Below, one piece after another: positions 26,653 through 35,675 of a stretch of DNA of 64,000 nt. Source of the DNA: Streptomyces griseus (GTDB taxonomy: Bacteria; Actinomycetota; Actinomycetes; Streptomycetales; Streptomycetaceae); assembly GCF_900460065.1 (NCBI RefSeq), contig NZ_UAVD01000047.1, positions 83,083 to 147,082 on the forward strand, read 5' to 3'. Each line of letters begins with the position of its first letter. The first letter of the stretch is position 1. The notes under the pieces were generated by a model. The model did no database searches, was not told the DNA's origin, and saw nothing but the letters and a program-made list of their open reading frames with translations. A program made the translations under genes and the position numbers.

Positions 26653-27129
26653 TCAGTCCTTCTTGAGCTCGAACTGCCAGATGCCCGTGAGCTTCTTGCC
26701 CTTGGTCTCCACGATGGAGATGTTCGTCTTCTCGGACGGCTGGCCCGTCTGGCTGGCGAAGAACGCGCTGCCGGGGATCGTCCGGTAGGTCTTCTCGTAC
26801 GGCTCCTGCTCGGCCTGCTGGCCGTTGATGAACAGGGTCCAGCCGTTCTCGGCGATCTCGGGGTCGACGCCGAAGCGGACCTTGTCGTCCATGGAGACCG
26901 TGATGGTCTTCTCGGCCTTCTTGTTCAGGCAGCCCTGGATCAGGGACTCCTTGATCGCCTCGCCGTCGTTGTAGCAGGCGGCCTCGGTGTTCACCGAGTC
27001 GCTGCCGACCGTCACGGTGGCGAGCGGCGTCGGCTTGTCGCAGGCGGAGAGGACAAGGAGTCCCGCGGACACGGCACCAAGAGCGACGCCGATTCGACGG
27101 CCCTTACCGGAGAAGAACGCAACGGTCAT
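26653..27129 (-). CDS. DUF2771-type lipoprotein
   Basis: A 158-aa protein. The signal peptide RRIGVALGAVSAGLLVLSAC has lipobox LSAC, giving a lipid-anchored outer-surface protein. The mature part holds two further Cys (AACYNDG and QGCLNKK) that could form a disulfide, and a beta-rich region WTLFINGQQAEQEPYEKTYR. It matches what I recall of DUF2771; function unknown. TAGCCT 7 nt before the ATG suggests a leaderless transcript. It lies 53 bp upstream of mqnB on the same strand. Confidence 0.8.
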   Translation of the reverse strand: MTVAFFSGKGRRIGVALGAVSAGLLVLSACDKPTPLATVTVGSDSVNTEAACYNDGEAIKESLIQGCLNKKAEKTITVSMDDKVRFGVDPEIAENGWTLFINGQQAEQEPYEKTYRTIPGSAFFASQTGQPSEKTNISIVETKGKKLTGIWQFELKKD

Positions 27130-27156
27130 GGGCCGAAGGCTATCGGTCGCCTCCGC

Positions 27157-28593
27157 TCATGCCACGCGGGGGTGCGGCGTGCCGCGCCGCGCGGCCCCCA
27201 GGAGGCCCCGTACGGACGTGGCCGCGCCGAGGGCGAGAATGCCCGCCGCGACGGACATGCCGAGCACCGCGTTGAGCGGCAGGACGATGCCGATGGCGCC
27301 GCCGACCACCCACGCCATCTGGAGCAACGTCTCGGACCGGGCGAACGCGGAGGTGCGGACCTCCTCGGGCACGTCCCGCTGGATCATCGCGTCGAGCGAC
27401 AGCTTGGACAGGGCCTGGGTGAAACCGGCGACCGCGCCGAGCGCGGCGACCAGCACCGTGGAGAAGAAGACGGCGGCCAGGACCGCCACGCTCAGCGCGA
27501 GCCCCAGCACCGTCGCGATGATCACCTCGGGGCCCCGGGCCCGCAGCCACGAGCCCACCGCCGTACCGCAGGCGTTGCCGGCGCCCGCCGCCACGCCGAC
27601 GATGCCGAGCGAGACCGCCGCGCTCTGCCCGGCCAGCGGGTGCTCGCGCAGCAGGAACGCCAGGAAGAAGATGAGGAAGCCGGAGAGGGCCCGGTGCGCG
27701 GCGTTGGCCTGGAGCCCGTGCAGGACGGACCCGCCGACGGACCGCAGCCCCGGTGGCCGCTCCCTGGCCGGCTTCTCCCCGTTGCCCCGCTTGCGCAGGC
27801 CCGCCCGGGTGCTGCCCCGGCCGGGGGCGGGCCGGGGCGTGGCGTCCCCGTGGTGCGGGACGATCAGCCGCGCCCGGCGCTCGCCCTTCGCCGAGTCGAC
27901 CTTGGGCGGCAGGGTGAAGGCCAGGAAGGTGCCCGCGACGAAGATCGCGCAGGCGCCGTAGAGCGGCCACGGCGGGCCGATGGTCTGGAGGCCGGCCCCG
28001 ATCGGGGCCGCCACCCCGGTGGCCAGCAGCCCCGCCAGGGTCACCCGGGAATTGGCCTTCACCAGGGAGAACCTGGGTGGCAGCAGCCGTGGCACGACCG
28101 CGCTGCGCACCACGCCGTACGCCTTCGACGAGACCAGGACGCCCAGGGCCGCCGGATACAGCTCCAGCCCTCCCGTGGCGACCGCGCCCGACATGGTGAT
28201 CGCCAGCAGCGCCCGGGCCAGCATCGCGCCCGCCATCGCGGCGCGCCGGCCGTGCGGCAGCCGGTCCAGGAGCGGGCCGATCACCGGGGCGAGCAGGGTG
28301 AAGGGGGCCATGGTGATGGCGAGATAGAGGGCCACCCGGCCCCGCGCCTCGTCCGTGGGCACCGAGAAGAAGACCGTGGAGGCGAGCGCGACCGTGATCA
28401 TGACGTCGCCCGCGCCGTTCACCGCGTGCAGTTCGATCAGTTTTCCGAGTCCGGATTCGCCCGCGCCGTGCGCGTGGGTCGCTCGGCGGATACCGCGCGC
28501 CGCGCCGGTGAACGGGGCGCGCAGGGCATGGCCCGTCGCCCGCCCCGCCCTGCGGAGCGGGCCGGGACCGTCGTGCGACCTGGCGGCAGTCAC
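27157..28593 (-). CDS. MFS transporter
   Basis: A 478-aa, roughly 12-helix permease. Helices start after about 60 residues of basic cytoplasmic N-terminus (GHALRAPFTGAARGIRRATH). The loop between helices 2 and 3 reads LLDRLPHGRRAAMAGAM, and the central loop is long and Arg/Pro/Gly-rich (PRPAPGRGSTRAGLRKRGNG). The pattern ARSETLLQMAWVVGGAIGIV is typical of the MFS group found near the menaquinone genes in Streptomyces. GTG 28593 has CACTAT 7 nt upstream, suggesting a leaderless start. Substrate unknown. Confidence 0.8.
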   Translation of the reverse strand: MTAARSHDGPGPLRRAGRATGHALRAPFTGAARGIRRATHAHGAGESGLGKLIELHAVNGAGDVMITVALASTVFFSVPTDEARGRVALYLAITMAPFTLLAPVIGPLLDRLPHGRRAAMAGAMLARALLAITMSGAVATGGLELYPAALGVLVSSKAYGVVRSAVVPRLLPPRFSLVKANSRVTLAGLLATGVAAPIGAGLQTIGPPWPLYGACAIFVAGTFLAFTLPPKVDSAKGERRARLIVPHHGDATPRPAPGRGSTRAGLRKRGNGEKPARERPPGLRSVGGSVLHGLQANAAHRALSGFLIFFLAFLLREHPLAGQSAAVSLGIVGVAAGAGNACGTAVGSWLRARGPEVIIATVLGLALSVAVLAAVFFSTVLVAALGAVAGFTQALSKLSLDAMIQRDVPEEVRTSAFARSETLLQMAWVVGGAIGIVLPLNAVLGMSVAAGILALGAATSVRGLLGAARRGTPHPRVA

Positions 28594-29009
28594 CCCGTCA
28601 TAGTGCCCCAACCCTGGCCGGTATGAACGGTGATCGGCCCCGGACGCGCGTGTGACGCCCTGTCGGGCGAGCGCGGCGGTGGCGTCCCGGGCGCTTTCGC
28701 CACCCCTTTCCGATGGGCGTCGGCGGCAGGCCGGCGGGAACGGATACGGCACGTTTGGGACGGGCAGGTGGGCGCAGCGCGGCGGAGAGGGTAGCGTGCG
28801 TAACGCGCCACCGGCGGTTGTTCTTGGCCGCGCGCCTCTCGGCGATCCCGCAGAATGGGTGGCAGAAGGCGCGCCCGAGGCAGGCACAACGGGTGTGGAC
28901 GTCGACGCGGCCCCCAGGTCCGCTCCGCCCGCACTTGTCTGGCCGAAACGGCAATCGTGCAGCAGCTGGCGCGCTCGTGAGACTGGCGTATGGAGAGAAG
29001 CGAAGACCT
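28594..29009. other. 416-bp divergent intergenic region
   Basis: It separates the MFS gene and the DUF3027 gene. CAGAAT near 28849-28854 on the plus strand could be a -10 for DUF3027 with a leader of about 150 nt. I see no convincing small gene, hairpin or known RNA element. Confidence 0.4.
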
Positions 29010-29942
29010 GTGAGTGCTGCGACGACGACGCGAAGCCGTACGGCCCGGACCCCCGTTCCCGACCGCCTGTGCGCCGAGGCGGTGGACCTCGCGCGGGCGG
29101 CCGCGGAGGAGGCCGCCGCGCCCGGTGTGGTCGGTGAGCACATCGGTGTGGTCTCCGAGGGAGACCGGGTCGTCACGCACTACTTCGAGGCCAAGGAGCC
29201 CGGGTACCGGGGCTGGCGCTGGGCGGTGACGGTCGCGCGGGCCTCCCGCGCGAAGAACGTCACCCTCGACGAAACGGTGCTGTTGCCGGGGGACGACGCG
29301 CTCCTGGCGCCGGAGTGGGTGCCGTGGAGCGAGCGGCTGCGCCCCGGCGACATGGGCCCCGGGGACCTGCTGCCCACCGAGGCGGAGGACCTGCGCCTGG
29401 AGCCCGGCTGGACGGGCGAGGACGAGCCGCCGCCGAACTCCGCGGTCTCCCCGGAGCTGGCGGAGCTGGCCGACTCGGAGGACGCCGAGCTGACGGACCG
29501 GCCGGTGGCCGCGATCAGCCGCGGGTCCATCGCCGCGGTCGCCGACGAGCTCGGTACGCGCCGCGCGCGGGTGCTGTCCCGGTACGGGCTGCACGCGGCG
29601 GCCGACCGCTGGGACGAGGAGTTCGGCCCGAGGACGCCGATGGCCCAGGCGGCCCCGGCGACCTGCGTCAGCTGCGCGTTCCTGATCCCGATGGCGGGCT
29701 CCCTGAAGCAGGCGTTCGGGGTGTGCGCGAACGAGTTCGGTCCGGCGGACGGACATGTGGTGTCGCTGGCGTACGGCTGCGGCGGGCACTCGGAGGCCGC
29801 GGTGATGCCGAAGCCGGTCCGGCCGGCGGATCACGCGTTGGACACGATGCGGGTGGACGCGTACGCGCTGCGCCCGGAGCGGGGCGAGGGCTCGGTCCCG
29901 GCCGAGCCGGACGGCGCGTCGGAGGACCTGGGCCACTCCTGA
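29010..29942 (+). CDS. DUF3027 protein
   Basis: A 310-aa protein. The N-terminal half contains GVVSEGDRVVTHYFEAKEPG and GWRWAVTVARASRAKNVTLD; the C-terminal half has a metal-site-like cluster CVSCAFLIP, FGVCANEF and YGCGGH, which could bind zinc. This Cys pattern and the length suit DUF3027, an actinobacterial family of unknown function. It starts at GTG 29010; GGAGAG lies 12 nt upstream. An open frame extends further 5' without the codon signature. Confidence 0.8.
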   Translation: MSAATTTRSRTARTPVPDRLCAEAVDLARAAAEEAAAPGVVGEHIGVVSEGDRVVTHYFEAKEPGYRGWRWAVTVARASRAKNVTLDETVLLPGDDALLAPEWVPWSERLRPGDMGPGDLLPTEAEDLRLEPGWTGEDEPPPNSAVSPELAELADSEDAELTDRPVAAISRGSIAAVADELGTRRARVLSRYGLHAAADRWDEEFGPRTPMAQAAPATCVSCAFLIPMAGSLKQAFGVCANEFGPADGHVVSLAYGCGGHSEAAVMPKPVRPADHALDTMRVDAYALRPERGEGSVPAEPDGASEDLGHS

Positions 29943-30000
29943 GACGCCCGCCCCGGGGCTGCCCGGTGATGGTGGGCCTCTCCGGCCCGTCCGGCCACAC

Positions 30001-30189
30001 CAGCCCGTCCGGCGTTTGAGGACGGAACCCTGGCGGTGGTCCGGGGCGCCGCCTTTTCAGCCCGTCCGGCGTTTGAGGACGGAACCGTCGACGCGGTGCC
30101 GGGTGCCACCGCAGGATCCTGCGCACCACGTGCCTGTTCGGTGACCGCCGCCCTGGTCAGGGGTTCCGTCCGCACACGCCGGACGGGCT
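30001..30189. repeat. cluster of 29-bp intergenic repeats, two direct and one inverted
   Basis: A 29-bp unit beginning cagcccgtccggcgtttgag occurs identically at 30001-30029 and 30058-30086. A third copy in inverse orientation lies at 30163-30189 with two mismatches in the 25-bp core, so either direct copy can pair with it into a long hairpin. A partial copy (cggcccgtccggc) lies just left at 29983. As far as I recall, this motif recurs in intergenic regions of many Streptomyces genomes. Confidence 0.85.
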
Positions 30190-30334
30190 TGAATTGCCCG
30201 GGGACAGGTCGCCGCGGGCACCGGGTCGGCCCGGGACGCTGGTACGGCAAGGGCGGCGCGCGCGGTACCTTCGGGCGCACACCGGGCCGCACGGGCACAC
30301 GCGGTCCACCCACAACGCGGACGGAGTCGAGAGC

Positions 30335-33300
30335 GTGAGCATGAAGGCGACCGAGGGGGCCGATCCGTTCGGGACGGCACGGCTGCGGCGCGGCGTGCTC
30401 GACGCCTGGGGGGCCGGGCCCGCCCGGTTCCGGGAGGACGCCAACGCCGAGGAGGACCTGGCGCTCGGCGGCTACCGCGACCGCCTCGTCGTCGAGCTGG
30501 CCCAGAACGCCGCCGACGCCGCCGCCCGCGCCCGCGTTCCCGGCAGGCTCCGGCTCACCCTGCACCCCGCCGCCCCCGGCGACCCGGACGACCGCTGCGT
30601 GCTGGCCGCCGCGAACACCGGCGCGCCGCTCGACGCCACCGGCGTGGAGTCCCTGTCCACCCTGCGGGCCTCCGCCAAGCGCGAGGGCCACGAGTCCTCC
30701 GTCGGCCGCTTCGGCGTCGGGTTCGCCGCCGTCCTCGCGGTCAGCGACGAACCGGCCGTGCTCGGCCGCCACGGCGGCGTGCGCTGGTCCCTGGCCGAGG
30801 CCCGTGAGCTGGCCGGGGAGGCGGCCGTCGGCTCCCCCGGCCTCGGGGACGAGCTGCGCCGCCGCGACGGGCACGTACCGCTGCTGCGCCTGCCGCTGCC
30901 CGCCGAGGGCTCCGCGCCCGACGGGTACGACACCGTCGTCGTGCTGCCGCTGCGCGACGGCACCGCCGAGGACCTGGTGGCCCGGCTGCTGGCGGCCGTG
31001 GACGACGCGCTGCTGCTGACCCTGCCCGGCCTGGACGAGGTCGTCATCGAGACCCCGGACGGCACCCGGACCCTGAGCCGGTCGCAGCAGGGCCCGTACA
31101 CGCACATCGACGACTCCGCCCGGGGCCTGAACCGCTGGCGCACGGTCCTCCACCACGGGCCCGTCGAGCCCGCCCTGCTCGCCGACCGCCCGGTCGAGGA
31201 GCGGCTGCGCCCGCACTGGTCGGTGACCTGGGCGGTCCCGGTCGACGAGTCCGGCGCCCCGCTCCACCCCCGTACGGCACCGGTCGTGCACGCCCCGACG
31301 CCCACCGACGAGCCGCTCGGCGTCCCCGCCCTGCTCATCGCCTCCCTCCCGCTGGACACCGCCCGCAGGCACCCCGCGCCTGGGCCGCTGACCGACTTCC
31401 TGGTGGAGCGGGCGGCCGACGCGTACGCGGAGCTGCTGGGCGGCTGGCGGCCCGTGTCGACCGGGACCATCGACCTGGTGCCGGGGCCGCTGGGCAAGGG
31501 CGGCCTGGACGGGGCCCTGCGCGGGGCGATCCTGGACCGGCTGCCCCGGGTCGCGTTCCTGGAGCCCGCCGCGCCCCGGGACCCCGAGGCGGAGAACGGC
31601 TGGGGCGACGACTGGGACCGGGACGGGGACCGTACGGAGGAAACCGCCTCCGCCCTGCGGCCCGTGGAGGCCGAGGTCGTCGAAGGCGTCGGGGCCGAGA
31701 CCGTACGGGTGCTCGCCGAGGTGCTGCCCTGCCTGCTGCCCGCGGGCCTGGAGCGGCGCACCGAGCTGCGGACCCTCGGGGTAGCCCGGGTTCCGCTGAC
31801 CGAGGCCATCGACCGGCTCGCCGGCCTGGAGCGCGACCCCGCCTGGTGGCACCGGCTCTACGACAGCCTCGCGGGCACCGACCCGGACCGGCTCACCGGC
31901 CTGCCCGTCCCGCTCGCCGGTGATCCGGCGGACGAGCGGGAGGGCCGCCCGCCGCGCACCACGATCGGGCCGCGCCAGATCCTGCTGCCGCTCCCGGACG
32001 CGCTCACCGGGCCCGTTCTCGCGCGCCTCTCCCGGCTCGGCCTCAAGGTCGCCCACCCGGACGCGGCCCACCCCCTCCTGGAGAAGCTCGGCGCCCTGCC
32101 CGCCACCCCCCGCGCCGTGCTGACGACCCCTCAAGTCCGGGCCGCGGTCGCCGCGTCACTGGACGCGGGGGAGATCTGGGACGAGGACGCCCTCGACGGC
32201 GACGAGCTCGCCGAGACCGTGCTCACCCTCGTCCGGGACGCCGAGCTGGCCCCCGGCGACGAACCGTGGCTCGGTGCGCTCGCCCTCCCCGACGAGGACG
32301 GCGAACCGGCCCCGGCGGGTGAACTCGTCCTCCCCGGAAGTCCGTTCTCCCGGGTCATGCGCGAAGGCGAACTCGCCCTCGCCGACCAGGAGCTGACGGA
32401 CCGCTGGGGTCAGGGGCCCCTCACCGCCTGCGGGGTGCTCGCCACCTTCGCCCTCGTACGGGCCGCCGACGTCGTCCTGGACCCCGATGAACTGGAGCCC
32501 CGCGACGGCGACTTCGCCGAACCCGACGACGCCGGGCTGCTGGACGCCGTCGACGTGTGGTGCGAGGACCTTCTCGACCAGCTGCCCGAGACCCCGGTGC
32601 CGCCCGTCGCCACCGAGATCGTCGCCGTACGGGATCTGGACCTGGTCGACGACGACGCCTGGCCCCAGGCGCTGGCGATGCTGGCGCAGCCGCCGCTGCG
32701 CGACGCGCTGACGCAGCCGGTGCGGGTGCTGCTCCCGGACGGCACGACGCAGTCCGTGCGCCCGTACACCGCGTGGTGGCTGCGGGACCACCCCGTGCTG
32801 GACGGCCGCCGCCCGGCCGGACTGCGCGCGGCGGGCGGCGACCCCCGGCTGGCCGGGCTCTACGACGCGGTGGACGCCACCGGCTTCGACGACACCCAGG
32901 TGCTGCGGGCGCTCGGGGTGCGCACCTCGGTGGCGGCCCTCCTGGACGAGCCGGGCGGCGCGGCCGAACTGCTGGGCCGGCTCGCCGACGAGGACCGCCC
33001 CGTCACCCCCGTACAACTGCACGCCCTCTACACGGCGCTGGCCGAGCTGGACCCGGACCGGGTGACGCTGCCGGACGAGCTGCGCGCGGTGGTGGACGGG
33101 GACGTGGCCGTGGTCGACGCGGCGGACGCCGTGATCGCGGACGCCCCGGACGTGCTGCCGCTGACGGAGGGGCTGCCGCTGCTCCCCGTGGCCCCGTCCA
33201 GGGCCGCCGAGTTGGCCGAGCTGCTCCAGGTGCGGCGGCTCGGCGAGACGATCGAGGCGGGTGTGACGAGCGAGGGCGAGGAGCACCGCGTACCGGAGTC

Positions 33301-33547
33301 GGTCCGCGTCCTGCTCGGCCCCGGCACCCCGGACACGTACGTCGAGCACTCCGAACTCCGCGCGGGCGGCGTCGAACTGGACTGGCGCCGCACGAGGGAC
33401 GGGGTGGTCCACGCCGCGACCCTGGAGGGTGTGGCGGCCGGCCTGGCCTGGGCGGCCGGCCAGTGGCCCCGTCGCTTCGAGGTCGCGGCCCTGCTGGAGG
33501 ACCCGTCCCGGACGGCGGAGCTGGCCCGGGACCGCTGGTTCGACTGA
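30335..33547 (+). CDS. sacsin-like protein with N-terminal HATPase (GHKL/Hsp90-type) domain
   Basis: A 1070-aa protein. The N-terminal 250 residues carry GHKL motifs: N-box LVVELAQNAADAA (Asn near residue 58), the G1 loop as LAAANTGAPLD, and the G2 lid SSVGRFGVGFAAVL. This matches the sacsin N-terminal ATP-binding region seen in actinobacterial proteins; the rest is acidic, Leu-rich and without a domain I recognise. GHKL ATPases open and close on ATP, so a chaperone-like or nucleic-acid role is possible. GTG 30335 is favoured by GGAG 9 nt upstream; ATG 30341 is an alternative. No operon partner is apparent. Confidence 0.8.
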   Translation: MSMKATEGADPFGTARLRRGVLDAWGAGPARFREDANAEEDLALGGYRDRLVVELAQNAADAAARARVPGRLRLTLHPAAPGDPDDRCVLAAANTGAPLDATGVESLSTLRASAKREGHESSVGRFGVGFAAVLAVSDEPAVLGRHGGVRWSLAEARELAGEAAVGSPGLGDELRRRDGHVPLLRLPLPAEGSAPDGYDTVVVLPLRDGTAEDLVARLLAAVDDALLLTLPGLDEVVIETPDGTRTLSRSQQGPYTHIDDSARGLNRWRTVLHHGPVEPALLADRPVEERLRPHWSVTWAVPVDESGAPLHPRTAPVVHAPTPTDEPLGVPALLIASLPLDTARRHPAPGPLTDFLVERAADAYAELLGGWRPVSTGTIDLVPGPLGKGGLDGALRGAILDRLPRVAFLEPAAPRDPEAENGWGDDWDRDGDRTEETASALRPVEAEVVEGVGAETVRVLAEVLPCLLPAGLERRTELRTLGVARVPLTEAIDRLAGLERDPAWWHRLYDSLAGTDPDRLTGLPVPLAGDPADEREGRPPRTTIGPRQILLPLPDALTGPVLARLSRLGLKVAHPDAAHPLLEKLGALPATPRAVLTTPQVRAAVAASLDAGEIWDEDALDGDELAETVLTLVRDAELAPGDEPWLGALALPDEDGEPAPAGELVLPGSPFSRVMREGELALADQELTDRWGQGPLTACGVLATFALVRAADVVLDPDELEPRDGDFAEPDDAGLLDAVDVWCEDLLDQLPETPVPPVATEIVAVRDLDLVDDDAWPQALAMLAQPPLRDALTQPVRVLLPDGTTQSVRPYTAWWLRDHPVLDGRRPAGLRAAGGDPRLAGLYDAVDATGFDDTQVLRALGVRTSVAALLDEPGGAAELLGRLADEDRPVTPVQLHALYTALAELDPDRVTLPDELRAVVDGDVAVVDAADAVIADAPDVLPLTEGLPLLPVAPSRAAELAELLQVRRLGETIEAGVTSEGEEHRVPESVRVLLGPGTPDTYVEHSELRAGGVELDWRRTRDGVVHAATLEGVAAGLAWAAGQWPRRFEVAALLEDPSRTAELARDRWFD

Positions 33548-33567
33548 GGCGGGCGCCGGACCCGGGC

Positions 33568-33593
33568 GCGTCCGCCACGGGCGGGGCGGACGC
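33568..33593 (+). terminator. hairpin after the sacsin-like gene
   Basis: A 9-bp perfect stem (gcgtccgcc / ggcggacgc) with an 8-nt loop, 21 bp after the stop codon. Confidence 0.55.
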
Positions 33594-33606
33594 ACTCCGC
33601 AGCGCC

Positions 33607-33635
33607 TTCACGAAAAACACATGTTCGTGTACAAC
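33607..33635 (+). promoter_or_regulatory. promoter of the first secreted paralogue
   Basis: TTCACG and TACAAC separated by 17 bp fit a housekeeping-type promoter. The pair recurs upstream of the second paralogue, which supports it. The leader would be about 120 nt. Confidence 0.55.
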
Positions 33636-33761
33636 CCTTCACGGGTGGAGCCGGTCTGATCCGACGAGTCACGGATTGCCGTCAACGGGCAATCGCTTCA
33701 TGACCGTTCGGACCGGCCGCCCCGGCTCACCCGGGAAGGCCCTTTCTCCACGGGGAAACAC

Positions 33762-34508
33762 ATGCGTATGCGCACCTCTGCCGGCGTCGTCGTCGCCGGC
33801 GCCCTGGCCGTCTCCGCCCTCGCCGTTCCGGCCGCTCAGGCCGGTGGCCGCTCGGGAGACACCGCCATCACCAAGGTGACGGTGAACGGCGGCGCGGCCG
33901 TCGTCGTCGGCACGTCCGCCGCCAAGAAGTTCTCGGTCACCCTCACGGCCAAGGACGACTCGGGCATCGACGGCGCGGACGTCACCCTCTTCGGCCCCTC
34001 GTTCGGCATGCTCTCCCCGACCAGCACCAGTTGCTCGGGCAACACCTGCACCGCCAGGTTCGTGGTCGACCCGAAGGTGGACCTCGCGTACAGCAACGAA
34101 GTGGCCGGGACCTGGTACGTCGACGCCTGGGTGGACGCCAACGACGGCGACTACGTGTGGACGGAGAAGGTCAAGTCCTTCAAGCTCCAGCGCGCCTCGA
34201 AGATCACGGCCAACGCCTCGCCGGAGCCCGTGAAGAAGGGCAAGACCATCACGGTCACCGGGAAGCTCACGCGCGCCGACTGGGGCACGTTCACGTACAA
34301 GGGCTACAGCAAGCAGTCCGTGCAGCTCCAGTTCAAGAAGAAGGGCGCCAAGAGCTACTCGACCGTGAAGACGGTCAAGACCAGCTCCACCGGCGCCCTG
34401 AAGACCACCGTCAAGGCCTCGGCCGACGGCACCTGGCGCTACAGCTTCGCCGGTACGTCCACCACTCCGGCCGTCTCGGCCGCGGGCGACTACCTCGACG
34501 TGAAGTAG
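33762..34508 (+). CDS. secreted protein, first of two tandem paralogues
   Basis: A 248-aa exported protein. The signal peptide is RTSAGVVVAGALAVSALAVP with an AQA cleavage site. The N-terminal domain has an Ig-like beta pattern (TAKDDSGIDGADVTLFGPSF) and a Cys pair (SCSGNTC). The C-terminal 98 residues start at NASPEPVKKGKTITVTGKLT, are Lys/Ser/Thr-rich, and are nearly identical to the next gene. That domain resembles bacterial Ig-like or adhesin-type modules, but I cannot name it. ATG 33762 follows a rather weak site (ACGGGGAAAC). Confidence 0.85.
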   Translation: MRMRTSAGVVVAGALAVSALAVPAAQAGGRSGDTAITKVTVNGGAAVVVGTSAAKKFSVTLTAKDDSGIDGADVTLFGPSFGMLSPTSTSCSGNTCTARFVVDPKVDLAYSNEVAGTWYVDAWVDANDGDYVWTEKVKSFKLQRASKITANASPEPVKKGKTITVTGKLTRADWGTFTYKGYSKQSVQLQFKKKGAKSYSTVKTVKTSSTGALKTTVKASADGTWRYSFAGTSTTPAVSAAGDYLDVK

Positions 34509-34579
34509 CGGCCGTCGTGCGCCCGCCGCCGCCCCGTGGGGACGGGTCGGAGGCGGGCGCGCACCGGCGCGGAAAGGTC

Positions 34580-34607
34580 TTCACGAAAAAGTCACGGATC
34601 GTACAAC
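34580..34607 (+). promoter_or_regulatory. promoter of the second secreted paralogue
   Basis: TTCACG and TACAAC separated by 16 bp, with the same flanking GAAAAA as in front of the first paralogue. A perfect small hairpin (TGAGCC-AAGA-GGCTCA) at 34637-34652 lies in the leader. Confidence 0.55.
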
Positions 34608-34722
34608 CATGCGCGGGGTTCGCTCGTCTGTTCTTGTGAGCCAAGAGGCTCATGGATCAGATGGGTCCCGCCGGGCTGACGACACAAGCGCGCCCCGGGG
34701 CCCCTTCTCCACTTGGGGACTC

Positions 34723-35586
34723 ATGCGTATTCGTGCCACCGTGGCCGCCGTTTCCGGCGCCCTGGCCCTTTCCGCTCTCGCAGTACCGGCCGCGCAGGCC
34801 GATGACGGTCGTTCGTGGACCGTGGACCACGGCGTCACAGCTCCCCAGGCCCCGGCCGGGGAGAAGTCGAAGCGGGCGTTCGGCGCCGCCGCGCAGGCCG
34901 TCGACAACGCCAAGATCACCTCCGCGGTCGTCAACGGCGGCAAGCCGATCGTCGTCGGCACCAAGTCGAAGGTGACGGTGCCCTACACGGTGACGGCCAC
35001 CGACGACTCCGGCATCGCCGGTGCCGCCGCGTTCATCTGGATCGGCTCGTCCGTCGACGCCGAGGACAGCTTCGGCTTCGGCCCGAACGAGAAGTCGGTC
35101 TCCTGCAAGGTGGTCAGCGCGACCACCACGACCTGCAAGGGCACCATCACCCTCACCCCGGGCCTGATGCTCAACTCGGACGCGACCTGGTGGCGCGTCG
35201 GGGCGGCGGCCGGCGCCAACGACGGCCAGGAGCTGGAGCGTGACGCGGTCTCCAAGGTCCGTGTCCAGCGCTTCTCCAAGCTGACCGTCAACGCCTCCCC
35301 GGAGCCCGTGAAGAAGGGCAAGACCATCACGGTCACCGGCAAGCTGACCCGTGCCAACTGGGACACCGGCACGTACAAGGGCTACAGCAAGCAGTCCGTG
35401 CAGCTCCAGTTCAAGAAGAAGGGCGCCAAGAGCTACTCGACCGTGAAGACGGTCAAGACCAGCTCCACCGGCACCCTGAAGACCACCGTCAAGGCCTCGG
35501 CCGACGGCACCTGGCGCTACAGCTTCGCCGGCACGCCGAGCACCCCGGCCGTCTCGGCCAAGGGTGACTTCCTCGACGTGAAGTAG
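34723..35586 (+). CDS. secreted protein, second of two tandem paralogues
   Basis: A 287-aa exported protein with signal peptide RATVAAVSGALALSALAVPA and AQA cleavage. Compared with its neighbour it has an extra 30-residue segment after cleavage, a different N-terminal domain (AFIWIGSSVDAEDSFGFGPN, Cys pair SCKVV...TTCKG), and the same C-terminal domain (about 90 of 98 residues identical). A 102-bp stretch, 35371-35472, is identical to 34293-34394. The leader motif ccttctccac...gggga before the start is shared too. A strong terminator follows, ending this two-gene array. Confidence 0.87.
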   Translation: MRIRATVAAVSGALALSALAVPAAQADDGRSWTVDHGVTAPQAPAGEKSKRAFGAAAQAVDNAKITSAVVNGGKPIVVGTKSKVTVPYTVTATDDSGIAGAAAFIWIGSSVDAEDSFGFGPNEKSVSCKVVSATTTTCKGTITLTPGLMLNSDATWWRVGAAAGANDGQELERDAVSKVRVQRFSKLTVNASPEPVKKGKTITVTGKLTRANWDTGTYKGYSKQSVQLQFKKKGAKSYSTVKTVKTSSTGTLKTTVKASADGTWRYSFAGTPSTPAVSAKGDFLDVK

Positions 35587-35611
35587 TCGTCGTCCAGCGG
35601 TACCCACAGGC

Positions 35612-35651
35612 GAAAGCCCCCGGGAGGACCACCGTCCTCCCGGGGGCTTTC
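35612..35651. terminator. strong bidirectional terminator
   Basis: A perfect 18-bp stem (gaaagcccccgggaggac / gtcctcccgggggctttc) with a 4-nt loop and ttt at the 3' side, between the convergent secreted-protein and P-type ATPase genes. Confidence 0.93.
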
Positions 35652-35675
35652 CCGTCCCCTTCGGCGCCCCGCGCC

